This document shows, piece after piece, positions 1-6,841 of a DNA stretch of 16,833 nt (the first letter of the stretch is position 1; the number at the start of each line of letters is the position of its first letter). The translations under genes were made by a program, and so were the position numbers. The DNA comes from an uncultured Prevotella sp. (lineage in GTDB: Bacteria; Bacteroidota; Bacteroidia; Bacteroidales; Bacteroidaceae), in NCBI GenBank assembly GCA_958369755.1, contig CATXJC010000042.1, positions 1-16,833 of the forward strand, written 5' to 3'. The notes below the pieces were generated by a model. That model was not told where the DNA came from. It saw nothing but the letters and a program-made list of their open reading frames with translations, and did not search any database.

Positions 1-8
1 TTTTACCT

Positions 9-746
9 TTAAATAAATCCTTGCTGCTTGAGGGCTTCGAGGAAACCTTGGCTCATCGCCTCGCAATCCTTCTTTGTGTATCGGATGTCGGTGAAAACCT
101 GGGCTAGGGTCTCTACGTTGTTGATGCGAACGAACTCCTTGTTCTCTTCAAGAGCTTCCTTCTCTGCATAGAAGTCATCTATCTTTTCTGGGGTATAATC
201 CTCGAAATGCTCGTGGTGGATGATGCTGCGCAGAGGGAGACGGTCGCTCAGGGCTGGATGTTCTGCCGGCCAGCCGATGGTCAATGTGGCTACTGGCATT
301 ACGAGCTTAGGGAGCTTCAGGGTGTCGATGATCATCTTTGGCATATAAACCGTAGTTCCCAGGAAACAGGTGCCTAAACCGGCTTCTTCTGCCAGGTTCG
401 TGAAGGTCTGGGTAAAGAGAAGGGCATCGGTAGCTGCATTCATAAAAGAGAGAATGTTGTCATAGCCCGGGGTTCCTTTGCGGTTCTCTGCCCAGAGGGT
501 TGTGCGGCGATAATCAGCACAGATGGTGAGGACGACCGGGGCTCCTGTTACCATTGGCTGGTTGAAGTGGGCTGGCGCCAGCGCCTTCTTTCCTTCTTCA
601 CTTCTTGTTACCACAACGCTGTAAAGCTGCAGGTTTCCCATTGTCGGGGTGCGCTCTGCCTCTTCCAAAAGGTGGTTCAGGAGTTCTTCAGATACTTCCT
701 TCTCTGCATATTTTCTGATGCTTGTTCTGTTCTTAATCGATTCCAT
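9..746 (-). CDS. NfsA-like nitroreductase family protein (FMN-dependent)
   Basis: 245 aa, complete. It is probably a cytosolic FMN-dependent NAD(P)H oxidoreductase reducing nitro or quinone compounds; the physiological substrate is unknown. Seen: the N-terminal RTSIRKY (residues 7-13) matches the R-S-x-R-x-F/Y phosphate/FMN-binding start of the family. EEAGLGTCFLG in mid-protein and the later IGWPAEHPALSDRLPL resemble the 'LGLG...G' and 'GWPxxxPxxxxRLP' blocks of NfsA-type enzymes. Length fits that group (about 240 aa). There is no signal peptide. It diverges from the gene at 943, and the 196-bp gap carries one promoter for each direction. The family call is firm; the NfsA-like subgroup is probable. 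Confidence 0.9.
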   Translation of the reverse strand: MESIKNRTSIRKYAEKEVSEELLNHLLEEAERTPTMGNLQLYSVVVTRSEEGKKALAPAHFNQPMVTGAPVVLTICADYRRTTLWAENRKGTPGYDNILSFMNAATDALLFTQTFTNLAEEAGLGTCFLGTTVYMPKMIIDTLKLPKLVMPVATLTIGWPAEHPALSDRLPLRSIIHHEHFEDYTPEKIDDFYAEKEALEENKEFVRINNVETLAQVFTDIRYTKKDCEAMSQGFLEALKQQGFI

Positions 747-818
747 ATCTTTTTTATTTTATCATTATACCTTATTATATATAGGAGTTCTGTTCCATTT
801 CAGAACCCTATTTTGCTG

Positions 819-826
819 CAAAGTTA
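819..826 (-). promoter_or_regulatory. Bacteroidota -7 box for the nitroreductase
   Basis: On the minus strand this reads TAACTTTG, an exact TAnnTTTG match. It predicts a transcript starting near 812-814 with an AT-rich leader of about 65 nt. I see no TTTG at the expected -33 spacing, so the promoter may be weak or activator-dependent. Confidence 0.6.
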
Positions 827-911
827 GTGAAAGTTTCCCAAAAAGTTGTCTTTCTTTCGCTTTTTTAGTGAAATATATGCCAAAACGTTTCAGATTTTAG
901 AAATAAAAGTT

Positions 912-919
912 TAATTTTG
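912..919 (+). promoter_or_regulatory. Bacteroidota -7 box for the gene at 943
   Basis: Reads TAATTTTG, an exact TAnnTTTG match, 23 nt before the ATG at 943, so the leader is only about 15-20 nt. The -33 position holds GTTTCAG near 887-893, an imperfect match. Confidence 0.6.
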
Positions 920-942
920 CACCTAAATATGAAACGTTTGAT

Positions 943-1611
943 ATGAAATATACTGAAAATATGACTTTTGAAGAGGCTTCCAAGGCTCTTATAGATGAAT
1001 TGAATGCTAATCTGGCAACACTTCATCAGAATTATCATGTAGAACAGTCTGATTGGAATAAACTCTATGATCAGATAGCCAATGTAGTTTCAGAGGAAAC
1101 TCATCTTCCTGTTTTCTCTCCTGAAGTGATGGAGGTGCGACCTCGAGAACTGGAATGCGATGTGGTGCGATTCCAGAATAATAAGGAGAAATGGGTGGCT
1201 CTGGTAGGACTGCTCGATGGTCATCCATACGAAATCTTCACGGGTTTGCAGGATGAGGACGAGGGTATCATGCTGCCTAAATCTGTAAGCAAAGGCAAGA
1301 TTGTGAAGACCATTCTTGATGGAGGATTGAAGCGATACGACTTCCAATTTGTGAACAAGCGAGGCTATAAGATTACGGTTGAGGGATTGAGCGAGAAGTT
1401 TAATCCTGAATACTGGAACTATGCCAAGCTGATTTCCGGTGTGCTGCGCTACCGTATGCCTATCGAACATGTCATCAAGCTCGTTTATCAGCTCCAGCTT
1501 ACTTCAGATAACATCAATACCTGGAAGAAAGGTGTTGTGACAGCCCTGAAGAGATATCTGAAGGATGGTAGCCTGATGAAACTTTACGATGATAGCGATT
1601 CCGAATCCTAA
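943..1611 (+). CDS. TSCPD-type protein resembling the C-terminus of adenosylcobalamin-dependent ribonucleotide reductase
   Basis: 222 aa. From about residue 66 (RPRELECDVVRFQNNKEKW) through KFNPEYWNYAKLISGVLRY (residues 152-170) to INTWKKGV (191-198) it resembles, from memory, the region after the catalytic barrel of Bacteroidota class II (NrdJ) ribonucleotide reductases. The catalytic barrel is absent, and so is the terminal CxxC pair used for reduction; the only cysteine is C72. Residues 1-60 are a different, helical, acidic segment. It therefore cannot be a working reductase. It could be a regulatory or binding relative of that domain. No upstream remnant of a full nrdJ is visible, so a broken gene is less likely. 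A 26-bp gap leads to folB with no promoter seen between them, so the two are probably co-transcribed. Confidence 0.65.
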   Translation: MKYTENMTFEEASKALIDELNANLATLHQNYHVEQSDWNKLYDQIANVVSEETHLPVFSPEVMEVRPRELECDVVRFQNNKEKWVALVGLLDGHPYEIFTGLQDEDEGIMLPKSVSKGKIVKTILDGGLKRYDFQFVNKRGYKITVEGLSEKFNPEYWNYAKLISGVLRYRMPIEHVIKLVYQLQLTSDNINTWKKGVVTALKRYLKDGSLMKLYDDSDSES

Positions 1612-1637
1612 TCCCCAAGATAGAACTGATATAAACT

Positions 1638-2015
1638 ATGCTTTTCCGTAGTAAGATATACTTGAAGAATGTCCGTTTCCATGCATATCATGGCGTTCTG
1701 CCACAGGAAACCCTGGTGGGCAACGATTATGTGGTGAATCTGGATGTGAGCTATGATTTCTCCAGAGCCATGGAAACCGATGAACTGGCTGGAACCCTCA
1801 ACTATGCAGAACTCTATGAACTCGTGAAACAGGAGATGGAGATACCTAGCAAACTGCTGGAACATGTAGCCGGAAGGATAGGAGAGCGACTCTTTGCAGA
1901 ATATCCGACTATTCAGAAAATACAACTCGCCATTACCAAAGTTAATCCTCCTTTTGGAGCAGATTGTGACGGCGCAGGGGTAGAAGTTGTATTAACAAAT
2001 GATAAAACTTTATAG
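1638..2015 (+). CDS. folB: Dihydroneopterin aldolase (folate synthesis)
   Basis: 125 aa, typical length for FolB, which converts 7,8-dihydroneopterin to 6-hydroxymethyl-dihydropterin and glycolaldehyde in the cytosol. Seen: HAYHGVLPQE near residues 15-24 (family pattern xxHGVxxxE), LNYAELYELV at 54-63 supplying the pterin-site tyrosine, LLEHVAGRI at 73-81 with the conserved glutamate E75, and the lysine in ITKVNPP (K101), which fits the catalytic lysine of 'vxKPxaP'. The ATG at 1638 is the first start and lies close after the TSCPD gene. No own promoter was found. The stop at 2013-2015 lies 55 bp before the amidase start. Confidence 0.93.
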   Translation: MLFRSKIYLKNVRFHAYHGVLPQETLVGNDYVVNLDVSYDFSRAMETDELAGTLNYAELYELVKQEMEIPSKLLEHVAGRIGERLFAEYPTIQKIQLAITKVNPPFGADCDGAGVEVVLTNDKTL

Positions 2016-2044
2016 TAGATTTAGGTTTTCTGATACAAAAGTAG

Positions 2045-2052
2045 TAATTTTG
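2045..2052 (+). promoter_or_regulatory. -7 box for the amidase; decides its start codon
   Basis: TAATTTTG matches TAnnTTTG. Transcription would begin near 2058, so the in-frame ATG at 1999, which overlaps the folB end, cannot be used from this promoter. The ATG at 2071 is then the start, and it begins a normal signal peptide. The -33 region is weak (TTAG near 2021). Confidence 0.55.
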
Positions 2053-2070
2053 CAAAATCATCAGAAAGAT

Positions 2071-3411
2071 ATGTTGAAGAAAATAACACTCATATTGACC
2101 CTATTGTGTATGTTGGTGCTGACAGCGACAGGCGCCAACCGCCGTTTCACGCTCGTTATCGACCCAGGTCATGGCGGTCATGATGCGGGTGCACTTGGTG
2201 CTATTTCCAAAGAAAAGAATATCAATCTCTCTGTGGCATTGCAGTTTGGCAAATATGTTGAGCGCAATATGCCGGATGTGAGAGTCATCTATACCCGCAA
2301 GACGGATGTCTTCATTCCTCTGAAGGAGCGTGCCAACATTGCTAACCGCGCCAATGCCGACCTGTTTATCTCGGTACATACCAATGCGCTGCCAGCCGGT
2401 AAGATAGCCCGCGGTTTTGAAACCTATACGCTCGGTATGCACCGTGCCAAGGATAATCTCGATGTGGCTATGCGAGAGAACTCCGTTATCTCGATGGAGA
2501 AGGGCTATCAGCAGACCTATCAGGGTTTCAACCCGCGATCTTCTGAGAGTTACATCATCTTCGAGTTCATACAGGGTAAGAATATGGAAAGAAGCGTAGA
2601 ACTGGCGCGCAATATCCAGCGAAAGGTATGCAACGGTGCCAACCGTCCGGATAAGGGTGTGCATCAGGCAGGATTCCTGGTTCTCAGAGAAACCTCGATG
2701 CCCAGCTGTCTGATAGAGCTCGGTTTCATCACTACTGCCGATGAAGAAAGACTGCTCAACGATGCCAGCAGGGTGGATGATATCGCCCGGGGCATCTACG
2801 AAGGTTTTGCGCAATATCGCAATAAATACGATAAATCCATCTCGGTTCCTTATCGTGCTGCGGATACAGAATCGGTGCCGGTTGCCAAGATAGTTTCTGA
2901 TACGAAGCAGGAGAAGGACGAGCGCCGTGCTGAGGAGGCGGATACTGCGCCGAGAAGAACGCTGAAGCAGGTGGAAACCAGAGCAACAAAGGCTAGAATG
3001 GTTCAGCAGAACAGAAGACAGAACCAGCAGGATAAGCCGGCTCAGCAGAGCAGACAGACGCAGCAGAACAGACAGAACCAGCAGAACAGAACTGTAGCCC
3101 AGAACAAGCCGGCACAGCATAAAGCCAATGTAGCCGATGCGCCTGTCTTCAAACTTCAGATATTTGTCAGCAACCGCACGCTCCGCAAGGGCGATGCCCA
3201 TTTTAAGGGCGAAACCGGTTATGACAGTTATCAGGAAGGCAATATGGTGAAATATACGATGGGAGCCTCTACCAACTATAATGAGATTTTCCGCTTGCGC
3301 AAGACGCTTGCCGAGAAGTTCCCGGAAGCTTTCATCATAGCTTTCAAGAATGGAAAGAAATATGATGTGAATCAGGCTATACGTGAGTTCAAACAGAACA
3401 GAAACCGCTGA
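2071..3411 (+). CDS. Secreted N-acetylmuramoyl-L-alanine amidase (Amidase_3) with SPOR-like tail
   Basis: 446 aa from the chosen ATG. It cleaves the amide bond between MurNAc and the stem peptide of peptidoglycan in the periplasm. Seen: signal peptide at residues 1-22 (MLKK, then a hydrophobic stretch to ATGA); VIDPGHGGHDAGA at 29-41 with zinc ligand H34; E48 in KEKN; SVHTNA with H103; and CLIELGFIT with catalytic-type E216. These are the Amidase_3 residues. Residues 311-350 form a Q/N/R-rich linker of repeated QQNRQ-like units. Residues 358-438 form a SPOR-like domain (KLQIFVS...FRLRKTLAEKFPEAFIIAFKNGK), expected to bind denuded glycan and localise the enzyme to septa. An upstream in-frame ATG (1999) would add 24 residues before the signal peptide and is unlikely. 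The MCE gene follows after 50 bp with no promoter seen, so this is probably a two-gene operon. Confidence 0.92.
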   Translation: MLKKITLILTLLCMLVLTATGANRRFTLVIDPGHGGHDAGALGAISKEKNINLSVALQFGKYVERNMPDVRVIYTRKTDVFIPLKERANIANRANADLFISVHTNALPAGKIARGFETYTLGMHRAKDNLDVAMRENSVISMEKGYQQTYQGFNPRSSESYIIFEFIQGKNMERSVELARNIQRKVCNGANRPDKGVHQAGFLVLRETSMPSCLIELGFITTADEERLLNDASRVDDIARGIYEGFAQYRNKYDKSISVPYRAADTESVPVAKIVSDTKQEKDERRAEEADTAPRRTLKQVETRATKARMVQQNRRQNQQDKPAQQSRQTQQNRQNQQNRTVAQNKPAQHKANVADAPVFKLQIFVSNRTLRKGDAHFKGETGYDSYQEGNMVKYTMGASTNYNEIFRLRKTLAEKFPEAFIIAFKNGKKYDVNQAIREFKQNRNR

Positions 3412-3461
3412 TTGACCTGAGTAAGGATAAGATATAAGCACGAATATATAAAGAGATAAAT

Positions 3462-4361
3462 ATGAAGCTAACAAAAGAAATCAAGATAGCTCTTGTAGCT
3501 ATTGTCGGTATTTTGGTTATGTATTTCGGAATCAATTTTCTGAAAGGCATGAATCTGTTCTCTACCAACAACGCCTACTATATGACGTTTGATGACATCC
3601 AGGGACTGGGTGCCTCTACGCCTATTTATGCGGATGGTTATAAGGTAGGTACCGTGGATGGTTTGGAATATGATTACAAGGAGAATGGTCCTATCAAAGT
3701 AAAGGTGGATATTAACAAGGATTTGAGAATCCCGCAGGGCAGTAAAGCCGAAATAGTAAAAGACCTGATGGGTAACCTGCAGGTGAATCTGCTTCTGGCA
3801 AACAATCCGCGCGAAAGAGTAGAACCGGGTGGTATCATTCCGGGTGCTGTAAACGGAGGCATGATGGATAAGGCTGCCAACCTGATTCCGGTAGTGGAAA
3901 AGATGTTGCCTAAACTGGATTCTATCCTTACCAGCGTGAATGCGCTGCTGGCTGACCCGGCTCTGGCTGCTTCGCTGCATAATGTGGAAACCATCACAAG
4001 CAACCTCACCGTTTCTACACGTGAACTGAATACGCTGATGGCGGGTCTCAACAAGCAGGTTCCGGGTATGATAGGAAAGGCAAATGGCGTGCTGGATAAT
4101 ACCAACCGCCTCACAGCTAATCTGGCCAGTCTTGATGTGCAGGGCACTTTGAACAAGGTGAACCAGACTTTGGAGAGTGCTCATCAGTTTACTGAGAAGC
4201 TGAACAGCAACCAGGGCAGCCTCGGATTGCTGATGAACGATACCAAGCTGTACGACAATCTGACGTCAACCATGGGTCATGCCGACTCCTTGGTTATCGA
4301 CTTGAAGGCACATCCGAAACGCTATGTCCATTTCTCTGTTTTCGGCAGAAAAGACAAGTAA
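3462..4361 (+). CDS. MCE/MlaD-family lipid transport protein
   Basis: 299 aa. It is the substrate-binding component of an ABC-type phospholipid or lipid transporter in the envelope. Seen: a short cytosolic MKLTKEIK followed by one membrane anchor at residues 9-27, and an MCE domain at about 37-115 (YYMTFDDIQGLGASTPIYADGYKVGTVDGL; KDLMGNLQVNLLL). A long helical segment with spaced leucines at about 140-255 may form the coiled-coil tunnel or needle of the hexamer. The permease (MlaE) and ATPase (MlaF) are not in this window, as is common in Bacteroidota where they are encoded elsewhere. It lies directly downstream of the peptidoglycan amidase and is probably co-transcribed with it, pointing to an envelope maintenance unit. 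Confidence 0.88.
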   Translation: MKLTKEIKIALVAIVGILVMYFGINFLKGMNLFSTNNAYYMTFDDIQGLGASTPIYADGYKVGTVDGLEYDYKENGPIKVKVDINKDLRIPQGSKAEIVKDLMGNLQVNLLLANNPRERVEPGGIIPGAVNGGMMDKAANLIPVVEKMLPKLDSILTSVNALLADPALAASLHNVETITSNLTVSTRELNTLMAGLNKQVPGMIGKANGVLDNTNRLTANLASLDVQGTLNKVNQTLESAHQFTEKLNSNQGSLGLLMNDTKLYDNLTSTMGHADSLVIDLKAHPKRYVHFSVFGRKDK

Positions 4362-4373
4362 AAAGAGCCCGAG

Positions 4374-4462
4374 CTAAATAAATTTAGTCTAAATAAGATT
4401 CGGTATGTTTCACGCCCCGAAATGACTCGCAAACTGTTTGTTTGTTAGCCGTTTCGGGGACG
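4374..4462. other. mlaD-dnaA intergenic: palindrome and inverted repeat
   Basis: Within the 310-bp gap before dnaA, CTAAAT-AA-ATTTAG (4374-4387) is a short palindrome. CCCCGAAA (4415-4422) and TTTCGGGG (4452-4459) are a perfect 8-bp inverted repeat flanking about 29 bp that contains CAAAC/GTTTG. There is no T-run after the second arm, so a terminator is doubtful. An RNA stem at the 3' end of the mlaD message or a protein site are alternatives. The rest of the gap up to 4570 is AT-rich with nothing else recognised. Confidence 0.45.
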
Positions 4463-4570
4463 TTACATTATTGTTTCACTGAATTTCAGTCTGCTATATT
4501 TGTATTTTAGACAAGTGTTTGGTATTCAGTAATTTAAAGACTATCTATTAAAATGTTTTAAATAAGGGGA

Positions 4571-4602
4571 TTTGCATTTCTCCTATTTTTTTTGTAACTT
4601 TG
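4571..4602 (+). promoter_or_regulatory. dnaA promoter (-33 TTTG, 20 bp, -7 TAACTTTG)
   Basis: TTTG at 4571-4574 and TAACTTTG at 4595-4602 are separated by 20 bp, a near-ideal Bacteroidota primary-sigma promoter. Predicted start is near 4609, giving a leader of about 60 nt. Within that leader, TGTGAATTA (4639-4647) is one base from the reverse of the DnaA-box consensus TTATNCACA, so autoregulation is conceivable but unproven. Confidence 0.75.
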
Positions 4603-4671
4603 CACGTGATTTCGCATCTTTTGGTGCGTCCCGTCATTTGTGAATTAAAGTATTAATAATATAAGTAATCA

Positions 4672-6087
4672 ATGTTAGCAAGTCCAAAAGCCCTCTGGGA
4701 CAACAGTCTTTTGCTCATAAAGGACAGTGTAACAGAGCAGCAATATAACACATGGTTCAAGCCAATCGTCTTTGAATCGTACAAGCCGTCGACAAAGACT
4801 TTGTTGGTGCAGGTTCCGAGTCCGTTCGTATACGAGTACTTGGAACAGAACTTTGTTGACTTGTTAAGTAAGGTGCTGCATCGTAATTTTGGTGAAGGAA
4901 TCCGTCTCACTTATCGTGTTGTAACCGATAAGGAGCATAAGCTTTCTCAAGATATAGAGGCTGATCCAGACGATGCTGATATGGCAAAGCAAACTCGTGA
5001 GCGTGCCCAGCAGACGGCTGCCCAGCCTGCCGCTCCCCAGCAGCAGGAAGACATTGATACACAGTTAGACCCGAAGCTTACTTTCAACAATTATATGGAG
5101 GGTGACAGCAATAAGCTGCCTCGTTCCGTAGGATTGTCTATTGCCGAGCATCCCAATACCACCCAGTTTAACCCAATGTTCATTTACGGACCTTCGGGTA
5201 GCGGTAAGACGCATCTGGTGAATGCCATCGGTCTGAAAGCGAAGCAGATGTATCCTCAGAAGCGTGTGCTCTATGTGAGTGCCCGTCTTTTCCAGACCCA
5301 GTATACTGATGCCGTGCTCCATAATGCGAGCAATGATTTCATCAACTTCTATCAGTCTATCGATATGCTGATTGTGGATGATATCCAGGAGTGGGCTGGT
5401 AAGGCAAAGACGCTGAATACCTTCTTCCATATCTTCAACCACCTTTTCCGCAACGGAAAGCGTATTATCCTGGCGTGCGACCGCCCTCCGGTAGAGTTGA
5501 AGGATATGCCAGACCGTCTGCTCACCCGTTTCTCTTGCGGTCTGGTCTGCGAGTTGGAGAAGCCGAATATCCAGTTGTGTGTGGATATCCTGAGCAATAA
5601 GATTCGTCGTGACGGTTTGAAGATTCCGGTAGATGTCATCTCTTTCATCGCCCAGACCTGTAACGGAAGTGTGCGCGATTTGCAGGGAGCCATCAATGGT
5701 CTTCTGGCTTACAGCATCGTTTATAACAGCAGCATTGATATCCGACTTGCCGAGCGCGTCATCAAGCGTGCTGTGAAGGTGGATGATAAGCCGCTCACCA
5801 TCGATGATATTGTTGAAACGGTTTGCCATCATTATAATGTAACGGTTACTGCCGTGAACAGCAAGAGCCGTAAGCGTGATTATGTCGTGGCAAGACAGGT
5901 AACGATGTATCTGGCACAGAAATATACCAAAATGCCTGCTTCGAGAATCGGCAAACTTGTTGGTAATCGTGATCATAGCACAGTTATCCACAGTTGTTCA
6001 AAAGTGGAAGAAAGGCTGAAGATTGATGCTGGATTCAGCGATGAACTGGTTAGTATCGAAAACGGATTAAAGGTGAAAAGGGCATAA
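4672..6087 (+). CDS. dnaA: Chromosomal replication initiator DnaA
   Basis: 471 aa, complete. It binds DnaA boxes at oriC, oligomerises with ATP and opens the origin. Seen: domain I at about 1-85 (WDNSLLLIKDSVTEQQYNTWF), Q/A-rich linker at about 105-127, and an AAA+ core from about 135. Walker A is GPSGSGKT (173-180), Walker B LIVDDIQ (233-239), the box VII arginine R286 in LLTRFSCGL, and the sensor-II arginine R335 in GSVRDLQGA. Domain IV runs from about 375, with the signature RDHSTVIHS at 433-441. Length and order are those of ordinary DnaA. It has its own promoter and terminator and appears monocistronic. A perfect DnaA box lies inside the codons of the signature motif (separate entry). 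I find no box cluster, so I do not call oriC here. Confidence 0.98.
   Translation: MLASPKALWDNSLLLIKDSVTEQQYNTWFKPIVFESYKPSTKTLLVQVPSPFVYEYLEQNFVDLLSKVLHRNFGEGIRLTYRVVTDKEHKLSQDIEADPDDADMAKQTRERAQQTAAQPAAPQQQEDIDTQLDPKLTFNNYMEGDSNKLPRSVGLSIAEHPNTTQFNPMFIYGPSGSGKTHLVNAIGLKAKQMYPQKRVLYVSARLFQTQYTDAVLHNASNDFINFYQSIDMLIVDDIQEWAGKAKTLNTFFHIFNHLFRNGKRIILACDRPPVELKDMPDRLLTRFSCGLVCELEKPNIQLCVDILSNKIRRDGLKIPVDVISFIAQTCNGSVRDLQGAINGLLAYSIVYNSSIDIRLAERVIKRAVKVDDKPLTIDDIVETVCHHYNVTVTAVNSKSRKRDYVVARQVTMYLAQKYTKMPASRIGKLVGNRDHSTVIHSCSKVEERLKIDAGFSDELVSIENGLKVKRA
5984..5992 (+). other. Perfect DnaA box TTATCCACA inside dnaA
   Basis: The codons AGC ACA GTT ATC CAC AGT, for S-T-V-I-H-S of the DnaA signature motif, spell TTATCCACA exactly. 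It is a single site with no second consensus box nearby. Confidence 0.5.
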
Positions 6088-6164
6088 AGAATGTGCTTTT
6101 CGCTGATAGGATAAGTTTAAGCGCGGAACCTTGGTATAGTGGTTCTTGTTTATATAAATGAAAT

Positions 6165-6208
6165 AAAGGAAGCCTGGCAAGTTTGTTTTTGCCTTGGCTT
6201 CCTTTTTC
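6165..6208 (+). terminator. Terminator after dnaA, probably bidirectional
   Basis: AAAGGAAGCC (6165-6174) pairs with GGCTTCCTTT (6196-6205). An inner GGCAA/TTGCC extends the stem, and the right arm runs into a T5 tract. The gene on the other side (pnuC, minus) converges on it; read in reverse the stem is followed by CCTTTATTT, so it may stop both transcripts. Confidence 0.85.
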
Positions 6209-6232
6209 CGTTTATAATATCTGAACTATTAA

Positions 6233-6829
6233 CTAGCAACTCTTTTTCATCATCATCTTCTTCCATTTAAAGTATCCGGCTACGGCGATGATGACGTAGA
6301 GACCGTAAAGTCCTGCCTTGAATGGGATGCCTTTGATGATATAGAGATAGAAGCAAACGGCATCTACGATAATCCAGAAGAACCACTGCTCGATATATTT
6401 GCGTGCCAGCGCCCAGAGACCCACAAAGCTCAGGGCATTGGTGAAACTGTCTTGCAGAGGAACCGTAGAGTTGGTGAAAGTTATCAGTATATAATAGGTG
6501 ATGCCCCAGGCTGCCAGGAAGAACAGAAGAGTAGGGAGATAGAGCGACTTCTTCATATAGGTAATCGGAAGTTCTTCTTTCTCCTTCTGGTTGTGCTTCT
6601 TGCCATATTTCCATACGGCATAACCATATATACCGGCTATCGTATAGTAGACCGCCATACCCGCATCGCCGTAAAGACCATGACTCCAATAGAGCCATAC
6701 GTCCAGGGCGGGCATGATGATGCCTACCAGCCAGAGCCAGATACTGGCACGGTACTCCAACAGGATATAAACCAGTCCGAGTACCGTGGTAAAGATGTCT
6801 AAACCATGTGATGCAATATAATCCATCAT
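6233..6829 (-). CDS. pnuC: PnuC-family transporter, probably thiamine (PnuT type)
   Basis: 198 aa inner-membrane protein with about seven hydrophobic segments. Seen: VYILLEYRASIWLWLVGI near residues 20-37, YYTIAGIYGYAVWKYGKK near 61-78, and a C-terminal IEQWFFWIIVDAVCFYLY near 146-163 followed by KGIPFKAGLYGLY. These match the PnuC pattern of aromatic-rich helices and the E/W substrate residues. PnuC proteins move nicotinamide riboside or thiamine by facilitated diffusion coupled to intracellular phosphorylation. Here the gene starts 12 bp after a TonB-dependent receptor in a TPP-riboswitch operon, so thiamine is the likely substrate. The thiamine pyrophosphokinase gene that often completes such Bacteroidota operons is absent: a terminator and convergent dnaA follow. 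Confidence 0.9.
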   Translation of the reverse strand: MMDYIASHGLDIFTTVLGLVYILLEYRASIWLWLVGIIMPALDVWLYWSHGLYGDAGMAVYYTIAGIYGYAVWKYGKKHNQKEKEELPITYMKKSLYLPTLLFFLAAWGITYYILITFTNSTVPLQDSFTNALSFVGLWALARKYIEQWFFWIIVDAVCFYLYIIKGIPFKAGLYGLYVIIAVAGYFKWKKMMMKKSC

Positions 6830-6841
6830 GATGATTTCTGA

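Noticed and set aside
1999..2070. 24-residue N-terminal extension of the amidase
   Set aside because: It would bury the signal peptide and overlaps both the folB end and the amidase -7 box.
2101..3474. Long minus-strand open frame (457 codons) opposite the amidase
   Set aside because: It lies entirely over a well-supported gene, has no family motif, and follows from codon choice on the other strand.
5065..5991. Minus-strand open frame opposite dnaA
   Set aside because: Shadow of the dnaA coding frame; no motif, promoter or coding character of its own.
4362..6087. oriC at dnaA
   Set aside because: Only one perfect DnaA box, within coding sequence, and one near match. No cluster or clear unwinding element, and GC skew cannot be judged here.
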